Both the position numbers and the translations under genes were made by a program. The notes under the pieces were generated by a model. The model worked only from the letters and a program-made list of their open reading frames with translations. It was not told the DNA's origin and did no database searches. Below are positions 10,230 to 22,929 of a stretch of 64,000 nt of DNA, one piece after another; the stretch's first letter is position 1; the number at the start of each line of letters is the position of its first letter. Source of the stretch: Bolinopsis microptera (lineage: Eukaryota; Ctenophora; Tentaculata; Lobata; Bolinopsidae); assembly GCF_026151205.1 (NCBI RefSeq), contig NC_087079.1, positions 4,483,230 through 4,547,229 on the forward strand. The letters are read 5' to 3'.

Positions 10230-10893
10230 GTATTTTTATTTTTCCTCTAAACCTGCTTCGTATCATATTCATAAGATAATGATATGAGATAAGATCCAGA
10301 AAATAAAAGTACTTAAATGAGTATTTCATATTCGTGTATTCGCTAAATAAATACAGGATTGCACCAGAATTAACGAATGATGTATTTCATTACAATTTCG
10401 GCTAATTTCAGTATTTGCGTTGCTCAGCATGAATGACTATTGAATACGGAGATGGCAGCTCATTTAAGATTATGATAGTGAACGATCATCAGGATGATTG
10501 ATTGTAGCAGAATTTGTTTTTACAGGCTTCTTGTACTGCATCTCTGCCGGCTCGATTTCTGTAATTATGCAAATCTGCTGGGTAAATCAGATAACATTTT
10601 ATTTTGAAACTTAATTTGAGTTGTTAATATGTATTTCTTTTTATTGAATACACAATACAATTTACACAGGGTTACGAATCTCCTTAGGTTGCTCGTGCTC
10701 AATAGGCGCGGTACCAAGAAATCGCGTTATATTTTGGAACGCGCGTTAATAAAATTCTGATGAAAGCATATCTTTTTCTATTTCAGCAGCTACCGTAACA
10801 TTAATTACACTTTCTATACGTTCACCTGGCTTCAATTATTTCTTATCAAATAACACCTAATTAACAATTTACGGTTGAATTAAGCTATGAGCG

Positions 10894-13800
10894 ATGGATT
10901 CCAATGACGGGGATGAATTTGGACTGAACTACGAAAAGTACTACGGTCAAAGTTCGATATTTAGCGCCAGATTTGCCTTGGGAATCTTCACTGAGTTTAT
11001 CGGTGAGTGATGCATAGAGTTGTTCACCTCCGAATTTGCCGCTCACCTTTCCTAAGATAAGAAACTTTATTTAAAACACTGTCAGTCAGCGGTGTAACAT
11101 GTAACGTTTCGCCACTATAATCAGTGAACAGTGTCTTTCAATTCTGGATTGGTCTCTTATCTGTTAAACACCTTGTGTCCCATATTCGGCCGTTAGGCAA
11201 AGTCTGTCAAAACTCTATTGACTCTGTCATAATGCTTGAGAGTGGAGGAGGGTTCTGGAAACAAATAAGTGATTTGACAAGCTTTTTGTTTCAGTTTGAA
11301 CCCATAAAAGTGATCCTAATTTCAGGAACGTTCATCATCAATTATGTTGGATTACTAGCATGTCTGCTCCATGCCACCGACCAACTTGATGTCAATGCTT
11401 TAGTTGTTGGTTGCGCTTTCGGTGGATCGTACCTCTTTGTATCAAAAGTAGGTATCCAGGATTAATTATTTACCCCAATTTGATCATGATTTCGTCATCC
11501 TATTTATTTCAAATTTACGGCCTCAATAGCTAATAGTCTGTTATCAGTTGACAAAAGAGTAACTCAGAAGATTAAAAAGTAATGCTTTAGTGACCAAATA
11601 CTTAGTCTACCATAAAAATGTACTCACATTTTTGACTAAAATTGTTGCGAACCAAATTCAATGCGGCTAAATTAATACCATTAAATTAACTGAGATTTTG
11701 GTAGAGCATAAATACTTAAAACTTTGACATATAATAATCTATTGACATATAATAATCTATTGACATATAATAATCTATTGATTACTTCGCATCTGCTCAA
11801 AGTATCTTTCTTCCTCTTAATCCACTCAATTATGCTCAAAATCACATGTCCGACCGTAATCAAATTTCCATCACCTCGATTGTATCAAATGCTATCTAAT
11901 ATCTATAGTTGACTGACTAATTGGTTGCGGATGAGAAATTCAGTCAAAACTGTAAAATATTGGTCCTGGAATCTTCAATTGGAAATTTCATCTTCAAAAA
12001 CTGAAAATGGGACAGAGTATGGGACACTATGATTTTCCAATTTTCTTGGAGATTTCGACTTCCACTACCCCAATTTGGTTTCATACCATCATCAATTAAC
12101 TGACTAATTGGTTTTTGGGCAAACATTTCATCCAATCTGTCAAATTTGTGTTCAGAAAATTTCATATTTGAAAATGGGACAGACTTTTGAAAATACAACT
12201 TTTCGTTTTGTTAAACTTTCTGCTGTGGGCTTCCTCCGATCGAAATCAAACTTCCAGCACCTCAATCGTGTCATATGCCACCTATAGTTGACTGACTAAT
12301 TGGTTGCAGGCCAGAAATTCGGTCAAAACTGTAAAATTTTGGCCTTGGAAATTTCATCTTCAAAAACTGAAAATGGGACAGAGTATGGGACAATATGATT
12401 TTCCAATTTTCTTGGAGATTTCGACTTCCACTACCCCAATTTGGTTTCATACCATCATCAATTAACTGACTAATTGGTTTTTGGGCAAACGTTTCATCCA
12501 ATCTGTCAAATTTGTGTTCAGAAAATTTCATATTTGAAAATGGGACAGACTTTTGAAAATACAACTTTTCGTTTTGTTAAACTTTCTGCTGTGGGCTTCC
12601 TCCGATCGAAATCAAACTTCCAGCACCTCAATCGTGTCATATGCCACCTATAGTTGGCTGACTAATTGGTTGCAGTCCATAAATTCGGTCAAAACTGTAA
12701 AATGTTGGCTTGTGGAAATTTCATCTTCAAAAACTGAAAATGGGACAGAGTATGGGACAATATGATTTTCCAATTTTCTTGGAGATTTTGACTTCCACTA
12801 CCCCAATTTGGTTTCATACCATCATCAATTAACTGACTAATTGGTTTTTGGGCAAACATTTCATCCAATCTGTCAAATTTGTGTTCAGAAAATTTCATAT
12901 TTGAAAATGGGACAGACTTTTGAAAATACAACTTTTCGTTTTGTTAAACTTTCTGCTGTGGGCTTCCTCCGATCGAAATCAAACTTCCAGCACCTCAATC
13001 GAGTCATATGCCACCTATAGTTGACTGACTAATTGGTTGCAGTCCATAAATTCGGTCAAAACTGTAAAATGTTGGTTGTGGAAATTTCATCTTCAAAAAC
13101 TGAAAATGGGACAGAGTATGGGACAATATGATTTTCCAATTTTCTTGGAGATTTTAACTTCCACTACCCCAATTTGGTTTCATACCATCATCAATTAACT
13201 GACTAATTGGTTTTTGGGCAAACATTTCATCCAATCTGTCAAATTTGTGTTCAGAAAATTTCATATTTGAAAATGGGACAGACTTTTGAAAATACAACTT
13301 TTCGTTTTGTTAAACTTTCTGCTGTGGGCTTCCTCCGATCGAAATCAAATTTCCAGCACCTCAAACGTGTCATATGCCACCTCTAGTTGACTGACTAATT
13401 GGTAGCAGGCCAGAAATTCGGTCAAAACTGTGAAATTTTGGCCTTGGAAATTTCATCTTCAAAAACTGAAAATGGGACAGAGTATGGGACAGTATGATTT
13501 TCCAATTTTCTTGGAGATTTTGACTTCCACTACCCCAATTTGGTTTCATACCATCGTAAATTAACTGACTAATTGGTTTTTGGGCAAACATTTCATCCAA
13601 TCTGTCAAATTTTTGTTCAGAAAATTTCATATTTGAAAATGGGACAGACTTTTGAAAATACAACTTTTCGTTTTGTTAAACTTTCTGCTGTGGGCTTCCT
13701 CCGATCGAAATCAAACTTCCAGCACCTCAATCGTGTCATATGCCACCTATAGTTAACTGACTAATTGGTTGCAGGCCAGAAATTCGGTCAAAACTGTAAA

Positions 13801-16800
13801 ATTCTGGTCCTGGAAATTTCATCTTCAAAAACTGAAAATGGGACAGAGTATGGGACAATATGATTTTCCATTTTTCTTGGAGATTTTGACTTCCACTACC
13901 CCAATTTGGTTTCATACCATCGTAAATTAACTGACTAATTGGTTTTTGGGCAAACATTTCATCCAATCTGTCAAATTTGTGTTCAGAAAATTTCATATTT
14001 GAAAATGGGACAGACTTTTGAAAATACAACTTTTCGATTTGTTAAACTTTCTGCTGTGGGCTTCCTCCGATCGAAATCAAATTTCCAGCACCTCAATCGT
14101 GTCATATGCCACCTATAGTTGACTGACTAATTGATTGCAGTCCATAAATTCGGTCAAAACTGTAAAATGTTGGTCCTGGAAATTTCATCTTCAAAAACTG
14201 AAAATGGGACAGAGTATGGGATCGGGACAATATGATTTTCCAATTTTCTTGGAGATTTTGACTTCCACTACCCCAATTTGGTTTCATACCATCATCAATT
14301 AACTGACTAATTGGTTTTTGGGCAAACATTTCATCCAATCTGTCAAATTTGTGTACAGAAAATTTCATATTTGAAAATGGGACAGACTTTTGAAAATACA
14401 ACTTTTCGTTTTGTTAAACTTTCTGCTGTGGGCTTCCTCCGATCGAAATCAAACTTCCAGCACCTCAATCGAGTCATATGCCACCTATAGTTGGCTGACT
14501 AATTGGTTGCAGTCCATAAATTCGGTCAAAACTGTAAAATGTTGGTCGTGGAAATTTCATCTTCAAAAACTGAAAATGGGACAGAGTATGGGACAATATG
14601 ATTTTCCAATTTTCTTGGAGATTTTAACTTCCACTACCCCAATTTGGTTTCATACCATCATCAATTAACTGACTAATTGGTTTTTGGGCAAACATTTCAT
14701 CCAATCTGTCAAATTTGTGTTCAGAAAATTTCATATTTGAAAATGGGACAGACTTTTGAAAATACAACTTTTCGTTTTGTTAAACTTTCTGCTGTGGGCT
14801 TCCTCCGATCGAAATCAAACTTCCAGCACCTCAATCGTGTCATATCCCACCTATAGTTGGCTGACTAAGTGGTTGCAGGCCAGAAATTCGGTCAAAACTG
14901 TAAAATTCTGGTCCTGGAAATTTCATCTTCAAAAACTGAAAATGGGACAGAGTATGGGACAATATGATTTTCCAATTTTCTTGGAGATTTTGACTTCCAC
15001 TACCCCAATTTGGTTTCTTACCATCATCAATAAACTGACTAATTGGTTTTTGGGCAAACATTTCATCCAATCTGTCAAATTTGTGCTCAGAAAATTTCAT
15101 ATTTGAAAATGGGACAGACTTTTGAAAATACAACTTTTCGTTTTGTTAAACTTTCTGCTGTGGGCTTCCTCCGATCGAAATCAAATTTCCAGCACCTCAA
15201 TCGTGTCATATGCCACCTATAGTTGACTGACTAATTGGTTGCAGTCCATGAATTCGGTCAAAACTGTAAAATGTTGGTCCTGGAAATTTCATCTTCAAAA
15301 ACTGAAAATGGGACAGAGTATGGGATCGGGACAATATGATTTTCCAATTTTCTTGGAGATTTTGACTTCCACTACCCCAATTTGGTTTCATACCATCGTA
15401 AATTAACTGACTAATTGGTTTTTGGGCAAACATTTCATCCAATCTGTCAAATTTGTGTTCAGAAAATTTCATATTTGAAAATGGGACAGACTTTTGAAAA
15501 TACAACTTTTCGTTTTGTTAAACTTTCTGCTGTGGGCTTCCTCCGATCAAAATCAAACTTCCAGCACCTCAATCTTGTCATATGCCACCTATAGTTGGCT
15601 GACTAATTGGTTGCAGTCCATAAATTTGGTCAAAACTGTAAAATGTTGGTCCTGGAAATTTCATCTTCAAAAACTGAAAATGGGACAGAGTATGGGACAA
15701 TATGATTTTCCAATTTTCTTGGAGATTTTGACTTCCACTACCCCAATTTGGTTTCATACCATCGTCAATTAACTGACTAATTGGTTTTTGGGCAAACATT
15801 TCATCCAATCTGTCAAATTTGTGTTCAGAAAATTTCATATTTGAAAATGGGACAGACTTTTGAAAATACAACTTTTCGTTTTGTTAAACTTTCTGCTGTG
15901 GGCTTCCTCTGATCAAAATCAAACTTCCAGCACCTCAATCGTGTCACATGCCACCTATAGTTGACTGACTAATTGGTTGCAGGCCAGAAATTCGGTCAAA
16001 ACTGTAAAATTCTGGTCCTGGAAATTTCATCTTCAAAAACTGAAAATGGGACAGAGTATGGGACAATATGATTTTCCAATTTTCTTGGAGATTTTGACTT
16101 CCACTACCCCAATTTGGTTTCATACCATCATCAATTAACTGAATAATTGGTTTTTGGGCAAACGTTTCATCCAATCTGTCAAATTTGTGTTCAGAAAATT
16201 TCATATTTGAAAATGGGACAGACTTTTGAAAATACAACTTTTTGTTTTGTTAAACTTTCTGCTCTGGGCTTCCTCCGATCGAAATCAAACTTCCAGCACC
16301 TCAATCGTGTCATATGCCACCTATAGTTGACTGACTAATTGGTTGCAGGCCATAAATTCGGTCAAAACTGTAAAATGTTGGTCCTGTAAATTTCATCTTC
16401 AAAAACTGAAAATGGGACAGAGTATGGGACAATTTGATTTTCCAATTTTCTTTGAGATTTTGACTTCCACTACCCCAATTTGGTTTCATACCATCGTCAA
16501 TTAACTGACTAATTGGTTTCTGGGAAAAAATTTCATCCAATCTGTCAAATGTGTGTTCAGATATCTTCAAAAATGAAAATGGGAATCCTGACTCAGGACT
16601 TGAAATACAACTAATTTCAAAATTTCTGACTTTTGGTCAATTTTGGTAACTGAATTTATTGTAACTTTGATTATTCGTAACTTAGGTTTGTGGTTTCTAC
16701 GGTTACTCGGACCGCTACACTGGTCATATTGAATTTCAACACTTTTAAAAGCAAATTATGAATAATATATTAAGCTGCAACATGTTGGAAATGTATATTC

Positions 16801-19800
16801 TTCCTGTTAATGACGTTAGCCCACTAAATTTGGTTGGGAGTCGCCGGATATTCTCAATGAAGCAGTGTTAAGTCTCTTAAGATTCGATTAAATTTAGCTT
16901 AAATAGCTAAAGTTTAAAATCTAATTTTAAGTTGAATATAGAAGCCACGAACGTGTTGTTTATCAATTAAATTGAATCTTTAATGTTTAAATGGACCACT
17001 TCACTTGTGACATGGGGGAAATTCGTTAAATGTGATAATATCTGTAATCTGTCAAAGAAAAATATGATCACCCGAACATCATATCATTCCACTAAACTAT
17101 GTAAATTAAGCATTTTAATGTTATTCCGCAGATATTCCGGAAGATAGGGAGCTGTCATTTCAACCCAATGTTGTCGCTGTGTTCACTCTTCTTTGGTAAC
17201 CTGTCCATCCTCTACTGCTTCCTCTCTTTCCTGGCTCAGATTGCAGCAGTCAGCCTCGCTACCTCCGTCCTTACTTCTCTTCATAGGGAGTACGACATAC
17301 TCTACGCAACTGTCTTTAAGCCAGAAGGTTGGTTGAATTTGGAAATTTGCTTTTATTACAGTTGCAACTTTGGACCGAAATTAGCTTGTAGTCAGGGGTA
17401 GAGAAAACTTGCCTTGTCCTAGATATTGGAAACAATTAGCTCGAGTCAGGGGTAGTGAAAACTCGCCTTGTCCTAGATACTGGAAACTAGATAGCTTGTA
17501 GTCAGGGGTAGAGAAAACTTGCCTTGTCCTAGATACTGGAAACAATTAGCTTGTAGTCAGGGGTAGAGAAAACTTGCCTTGTCCTAGATATTGGAAACAA
17601 TTAGCTTGAGTCAGGGGTAGTGAAAACTCGCCTTGTCCTAGATACTGGAAACTAGATAGCTTGTAGTCAGGGGTAGTGAAAACTCGCCTTCTCCTAGATA
17701 TTGGAAACAATTAGCTTGTAGTCAGGGGTAGTGAAAACTCACCTTGTCCTAGATACTGGAGACTAGATAGCTTGTAGTCAGGGGTCGTGAAAACTTGCCT
17801 TGTCCTAGATACTGGAAACAATTAGCTTGTAGTTAGGGGTCGTGAAAACTTGCCTTGTCCTAGATACTGGAAACAATTAGCTTGTAGTTAGGGGTCGTGA
17901 AAACTTGCCTTGTCCTAGATACTGGAAACAATTAGCTTGTAGTTAGGGGTAGTGAAAACTCGCCTTGTCCTAGATACTGGAAACAATTAGCTTGTAGTCA
18001 GGGGTAGTGAAAACTCACCTTGTCCTAGATACTGGAAACTAGATAGCTTGTAGTCAGGGGTAGTGAAAACTTGCCTTGTCCTAGATACTGGAAACAATTA
18101 GCTTGTAGTTAGGGGTAGTGAAAACTCGCCTTGTCCTAGATACTGGAAACAATTAGCTTGTAGTTAGGGGTAGTGAAAACTCGCCTTGTCCTAGATACTG
18201 GAAACAATTAGCTTGTAGTCAGGGGTAGTGAAAACTCGCCTTGTCCTAGATACTGGAAACAATTAGCTTGCAGTCAGGGGTAGAGAAAACTTGCCTTGTC
18301 CTAGATACTGGAAACAATTAGCTTGTAGTCAGGGGTAGTGAAAACTCGCCTTGTCCTAGATACTGGAAACAATTAGCTTGTAGTCAGGGGTAGTGAAAAC
18401 TCGCCTTGTCCTAGATACTGGAAACAATTAGCTTGTAGTCAGGGGTAGTGAAAACTCGCCTTGTCCTAGATACTGGAAACAATTAGCTTGTAGTCAGGGG
18501 TAGAGAAAACTTGCCTTGTCCTAGATACTGGAAACAATTAGCTTGTAGTCAGGGGTAGTGAAAACTCGCCTTGTCCTAGATACTGGAAACAATTAGCTTG
18601 TAGTCAGAGGTAGTGAAAACTCGCTTTGTCCTAGATACTGGAAACAATTAGATTGAGTCAGGGGTAGTGAAAACTCGCCTTGTCCTAGATACTGGAAACT
18701 AGATAGCTTGTAGTCAGAGGTAGTGAAAACTCGCCTTGTCCTAGATACTGGAAACTAGATAGCTTGTAGTCAGGGGTAGTGAAAACTCGCCTTGTCCTAG
18801 ATACTGGAAACAATTAGCTTGTAGTCAGAGGTAGTGAAAACTCGCTTTGTCCTAGATACTGGAAACAATTAGATTGAGTCAGGGGTAGTGAAAACTCGCC
18901 TTGTCCTAGATACTGGAAACTAGATAGCTTGTAGTCAGGGGTAGTGAAAACTCGCCTTGTCCTAGATACTGGAAACTAGATAGCTTGTAGTCAGGGGTAG
19001 TGAAAACTCGCCTTCTCCTAGATACTGGAAACAATTAGCTTGTAGTCAGGGGTAGTGAAAACTCGCCTTGTCCTAGATACTGGAAACAATTAGCTTGTAG
19101 TCAGGGGTAGTGAAAACTCGCCTTGTCCTAGATACTGGAAACTAGATAGCTTGTAGTCAGGGGTAGTGAAAACTTGCCTTCTCCTAGATACTGGAAACTA
19201 GATAGCTTGTAGTCAGGGGTAGAGAATACTCGCATTCTCCTAGATACTGGAAACTAGATAGCTTGTAGTCAGGGGTAGTGAAAACTCGCCTTGTCCTAGA
19301 TACTGGAAACTAGATAGCTTGTAGTCAGGGGTCGTGAAAACTCGCCTTGTCCTAGATACTGGAATCGATTAGCTTGTAGTCAGGGGTAGTGAAAACTCGC
19401 CTTGTCCTAGATACTGGAAACTAGATAGCTTGTAGTCAGGGGTAGTGAAAACTCGCCTTGTCCTAGATACTGGAAACAATTAGCTTGTAGTCAGGGGTAG
19501 AGAAAACTTGCCTTGTCCTAGACACTGGAAACAATTAGCTTGTAGTCAGGGGTAGTGAAAACTTGCCTTGTCCTAGATATTGGAAACAATTAGCTTGTAG
19601 TCAGGGGTAGTGAAAACTCGCCTTCTCCTAGATACTGGAAACAATTTTAATCGTACTCGAATATTCCTAAATATGTACAAAGTTAATTCTGACCCGATTG
19701 GGTTAGGTTGTTTTTAATTACTAAACTAAACCCGCTCTCCAGGAATATCGACCATGGCAATGTTAGTCGCAGAATTTTCTGGCTCACTTCTAGTGATAAG

Positions 19801-22256
19801 CTCCAGATTGGTAACAACTGACAAGGCTAATCTCGATAACTACTACACTTCTCTCTCTATGGTGCTCTCCATTACTGTTTTCGTAAGTTCCATTTGACCG
19901 TTTAATTTTGTTATTGGAGTTTACCAGAGTCAATAAGTCGTATTCATACAAATATTTTAAAATTTGTATTCAGGAAGTCTAAATTTCTTTTTTATGCGAA
20001 TCTTGATAGTTTGAATTATGTTCACCCAGTTTCAGAGTATAAATATATGTTCTATATCGTAACATTTACTTCCCTTCGTTATAAACATCGTTATTAGTAC
20101 TACTGATTCTGTCCTGAAAAAAAAAATCAGACGTTTTTTCCATTAAATTATGTTCTATATTTACATTTTAGGCTATCATTATACTCCTATTGAACGAAAC
20201 GTCTATTGAATTGTCTTAGCTTATTGAAGTTGAATGATGTAAGATAACTAACAAATTCAGCATCATACTCCGTTCTACGTTCCATAAATGTATTGTAAAT
20301 CTATGATTTAAACACTTCTAACTATTTGGTCACTACTTGGTCACTACTTGGTCACGAATTAAACGCGGCAAGCATTTTATTTTTATTTGAATGGTTAGTT
20401 TTTATTTGAACAGCATGTACTACGTTTTTTGGCAAAACTGCAAATCAAGCCAGTGCTCAAAGTCAATTAAAAGCAGGTTCCTTAATTTTAGGAACTGTAG
20501 GTTACCTTGTTAAACGAGCGACAAGTTGGTGCTTTTTATTAGTTTTTGGGTAAATGACTAAATGAACCTCTCTAAATGCCTACAAAGTAAAAGCGAGTTT
20601 AAAAGTAAGTAAAGTATAAACTGCATAACTGTGCTTTATTTTTATTTTTGACAGAATAGTTTATGCTCTAACGATCGTTAATTGTAATTTTAAATTTTAA
20701 AAGGCAATGCCTACGGTTGATGGAAATCTAGCGTCCGCTAACCGGCGCAATTTTTGTTATTTTTGACAGAATAGTTTATGCTCTACCCTAACCCACAGAA
20801 GAATAAAATTCCCTTGAGAATAAATGGGTCATCTTAAAGTGGAAAACTGTGTAACATGCAGAATTAAAGTTGAACACAGTGCGTGCATAATGGAAGTGGA
20901 AAACAGTGCCTGCAAAATGGAAGTGGGACAAGGTGCGTGCATAATGAAAGTGAAACACTGTGCGCACAAAATTGTTCATTCTGGCACAATATTAGATTTG
21001 TGCACTCAATGTCAACCTCCTTAAACCGCAGATACCGTACAGTGGAGGAGCTATAAACCCAGCTCGTGCTATCGGAGCTAGTCTGTTCACCCTCCAGGAA
21101 GTCCCTGATTATTATTGGGTAACTTAAACTATATTCACACTTTTTATATTGCATCTGTAGCCATTTAATCGGGAGGATGTGTATGATGATTTATATTCTT
21201 TAAGTTTAAATCATTTATTTAACACCTTTAAGGCCACAGGGGGGGGGGGGGGGGGCCGAGCTCAATTTTGAGATTTTGAGATTTGTTGTAGATCTCGATC
21301 TAAATTTTCGAATGCTTTTGTTCCCACCGAAAACAAAGCTTCTCATCTGTAGATATCGCCCGTCAAATTTTGAGGTTTACCTGTAATTCTATTGTAAATG
21401 AAAACTTCAAATGCAATTTTGTTTAAAATCTATCTTCTTTTACAGTTTACGACATGGGACCTTGTAACTTGGAAACAATGTTTTTCAAGGTCTTGTCCAA
21501 TAGCCTAATGTAGCGATTTTTGATTTTTTGCTCCAAAGCTGAGATATTAGGTTAACCATGAGTGTGTGTCGCAAAATTGTCAACATAACAGTTAACCTCA
21601 TAAAAAGAGTAAGGAGCAAAATTTTAAAAATCGCTGCATCGTAACTAATTGTGGCTATCTTAGGAACATATGTTCCAAATTTGAGATAAAACGGATGAAA
21701 GCTCTAGGAGAAGGAACATTTTAAAGTTGGTTTCAGGAGAGCCAAAAGATTGATTTTGAACAGAACCGATTATTTGCGAGGTTAACTGATTAAATAGGCA
21801 ATAGTTGACCTCAATTTTACGACAAACTAGGCGCTCTGGGGGGCTAGGGGTGGTGCGCGAGCGTCAAGTAGTCTGTCAAATGGCCCCCCCTCCTGTGGCT
21901 TTAAGCTTTTTTTTCTTCCATTTTATCACTCCGAATTATTTTACCAGCGTGGTCTTCATCTTCAGATATATTGGTGTGACCCACTGGGGGCCTCCTTTAT
22001 TACAATCCTACCACTATCTTTATCTTCAGATCTAGATATATTGGTGTGGCCCACTGTTGGCCTCCTTTATTACAATCATACTACTGTCTTTATCTTCAGA
22101 CATATTGGTGTGGCCCACTGGGGGCCTCCTTTATTACAATCCTACTACTGTCTTTATCTTCAGATATATTGGTGTGGCCCACTGGGGGCCTCCTTTATTA
22201 CAATCCTACTACTGTTTACTGGCGTACTTCGCAAGAAAGACACAGCTACAGACTAA
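10894..22256 (+). CDS. Aquaporin-family channel, six exons, NPM/NPA motifs
   Basis: Membrane channel for water or small solutes. Exons: 10894-11002, 11326-11447, 17132-17327, 19743-19882, 21032-21118, 22164-22256; phases agree throughout and give 248 residues. Segments in order: N-terminus and TM1 (EYIG-type, FALGIFTEFIGTFIINYVG), TM2, loop B (GSCHFNPMLSL, where NPM replaces NPA), TM3 (LSFLAQIAAVSLAT), TM4 (MLVAEFSGSLLVISS), TM5 (short), loop E with intact NPAR (SGGAINPARAIGASLF), TM6 (YWCGPLGASFITILLLF) and a short tail RKKDTATD. The start is the Met giving a short acidic N-terminus; an earlier ATG four bases upstream is out of frame. Exon 6 exists as the last of four tandem copies with separate acceptors (21944-22190). 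Subfamily is unclear; the altered first motif resembles unorthodox aquaporins. Confidence 0.85.
11848..16590. repeat. 366-bp satellite array, about 13 copies, in aquaporin intron 2
   Basis: Copies are highly similar, with period 366-372 bp. Each unit is itself a dimer: the halves share ACTGACTAATTGGTT, AAATTTCATNTT and AAAATGGGACAGA but differ elsewhere, suggesting an older monomer of about 183 bp. The first (11848-11940) and last (after 16500) copies are partial and diverged. Reading frames of about 97 codons on either strand are repeat artefacts. Confidence 0.95.
17380..19646. repeat. 55/56-bp minisatellite, about 41 copies, in aquaporin intron 3
   Basis: The unit contains AGCTTGTAGTCAGGGGTAGT, then GAAAACTCGCCTTGTCCTAG and ATACTGGAAACAATT. 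Two length variants alternate (GGAAACAATTAGC versus GGAAACTAGATAGC). The array starts about 50 bp after the exon 3 donor and ends about 95 bp before the exon 4 acceptor, so it fills the intron. Confidence 0.95.
20640..20985. repeat. Direct repeat and degenerate tandem repeat in aquaporin intron 4
   Basis: The segment TTTTTGACAGAATAGTTTAT plus GCTCTA occurs twice (about 20647 and 20763). At 20840-20970 a degenerate unit of about 30 bp (GTGCGTGCATAATGRAAGTG) occurs about five times. The rest of the intron (19883-21031) shows nothing further. Confidence 0.6.
21232..21900. mobile_element. TTAA-flanked MITE with G-run ends, aquaporin intron 5
   Basis: The ends are TTAA|GGCCACAGGGGGGG and CCCCCCCTCCTGTGGCT|TTAA, that is, inverted termini starting in purines inside a TTAA duplication (21228-21231 and 21901-21904). 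The 669-bp inside has no ORF. TTAA targets with RR termini suit the Kolobok superfamily; piggyBac usually starts CCY. The family call is an inference. Confidence 0.65.
21944..22190 (+). repeat. Fourfold tandem copy of aquaporin exon 6 acceptor and start
   Basis: Unit of 64 bp (70 for the first): pyrimidine tract and TTATCTTCAG, then ATATATTGGTGTGGCCCACT and GGGGGCCTCCTTTATTACAA. Exon-like parts begin at 21966, 22036, 22100 and 22164. Only the fourth leads directly into the TM6 end and tail. Because 64 is not a multiple of 3, successive copies change frame, yet each remains open through the array. Confidence 0.9.
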
Positions 22257-22929
22257 ATCAACTTCAGGTAAGACATCCATTTACTTCAGAGTTCTGAATT
22301 TTGAGTGTTTCAAATTTTAAACGTCGATTCTCGATTCTAAGTGCCAAACACCGACCGAAATAAACAACCATGACCTAGCGGCTAGCTGAATGTATGTTTG
22401 GCACACTTTTGTGCAACAATAATCCAAACTGGTCAAGTTGTCGAACAAATACAATGTTGCTTCGATTCCTGTAATAAAAGAGCTATTTCCGATTTAATGT
22501 TATTAAACAAAGCAGAAAATTCACAACAATATAGACAAATATATAAAAATCGCACCAAAATGCAAAGAATAACTCAAAAAAAAGTCGAAAAAAACCAGTT
22601 AAGATAAAAAAACGTCGTCCCATTTGAAATCTTGTAAAACATAAGGAATACATTTAAAAACAGTTCGTTTGTCTTTGTTTACATGTGTGAATTAATAAAG
22701 TATAGGATTACCCTTTCATAGCTATAGTAGTAAGTTCAGTCTTGGCTGCAAGAGCCTGTCTTAGTAAATATAAAACCTTCTTTCTAGTCCACATATCATA
22801 TTAGGATACGTCAAATACCTGTTACAAGTCCCTATACTCATTTATAAGTCTCTTTCCACTATCACTTTAAGTGTCAATCTATCCGAACCACACGGCCAAA
22901 TTATATGGTCCTTCGTTCAATTTACGATT

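Noticed and set aside
11281-11325. Earlier acceptor (TTTGTTTCAG at about 11294) for aquaporin exon 2
   Set aside because: It would bring an immediate in-frame stop; the AATTTCAG at 11325 gives the correct phase and family sequence.
11944-16570. Recurring frames of about 92-116 codons on both strands
   Set aside because: One frame per 366-bp satellite unit; no domain, and they lie in an aquaporin intron.
17132-17200. Reading of loop B as QPN in another frame
   Set aside because: Phase 0 after the exon 2 donor gives HFNPM, which matches the aquaporin loop far better.
17380-19646. CRISPR-like array
   Set aside because: The units are contiguous with no unique spacers, and the context is a eukaryotic intron.
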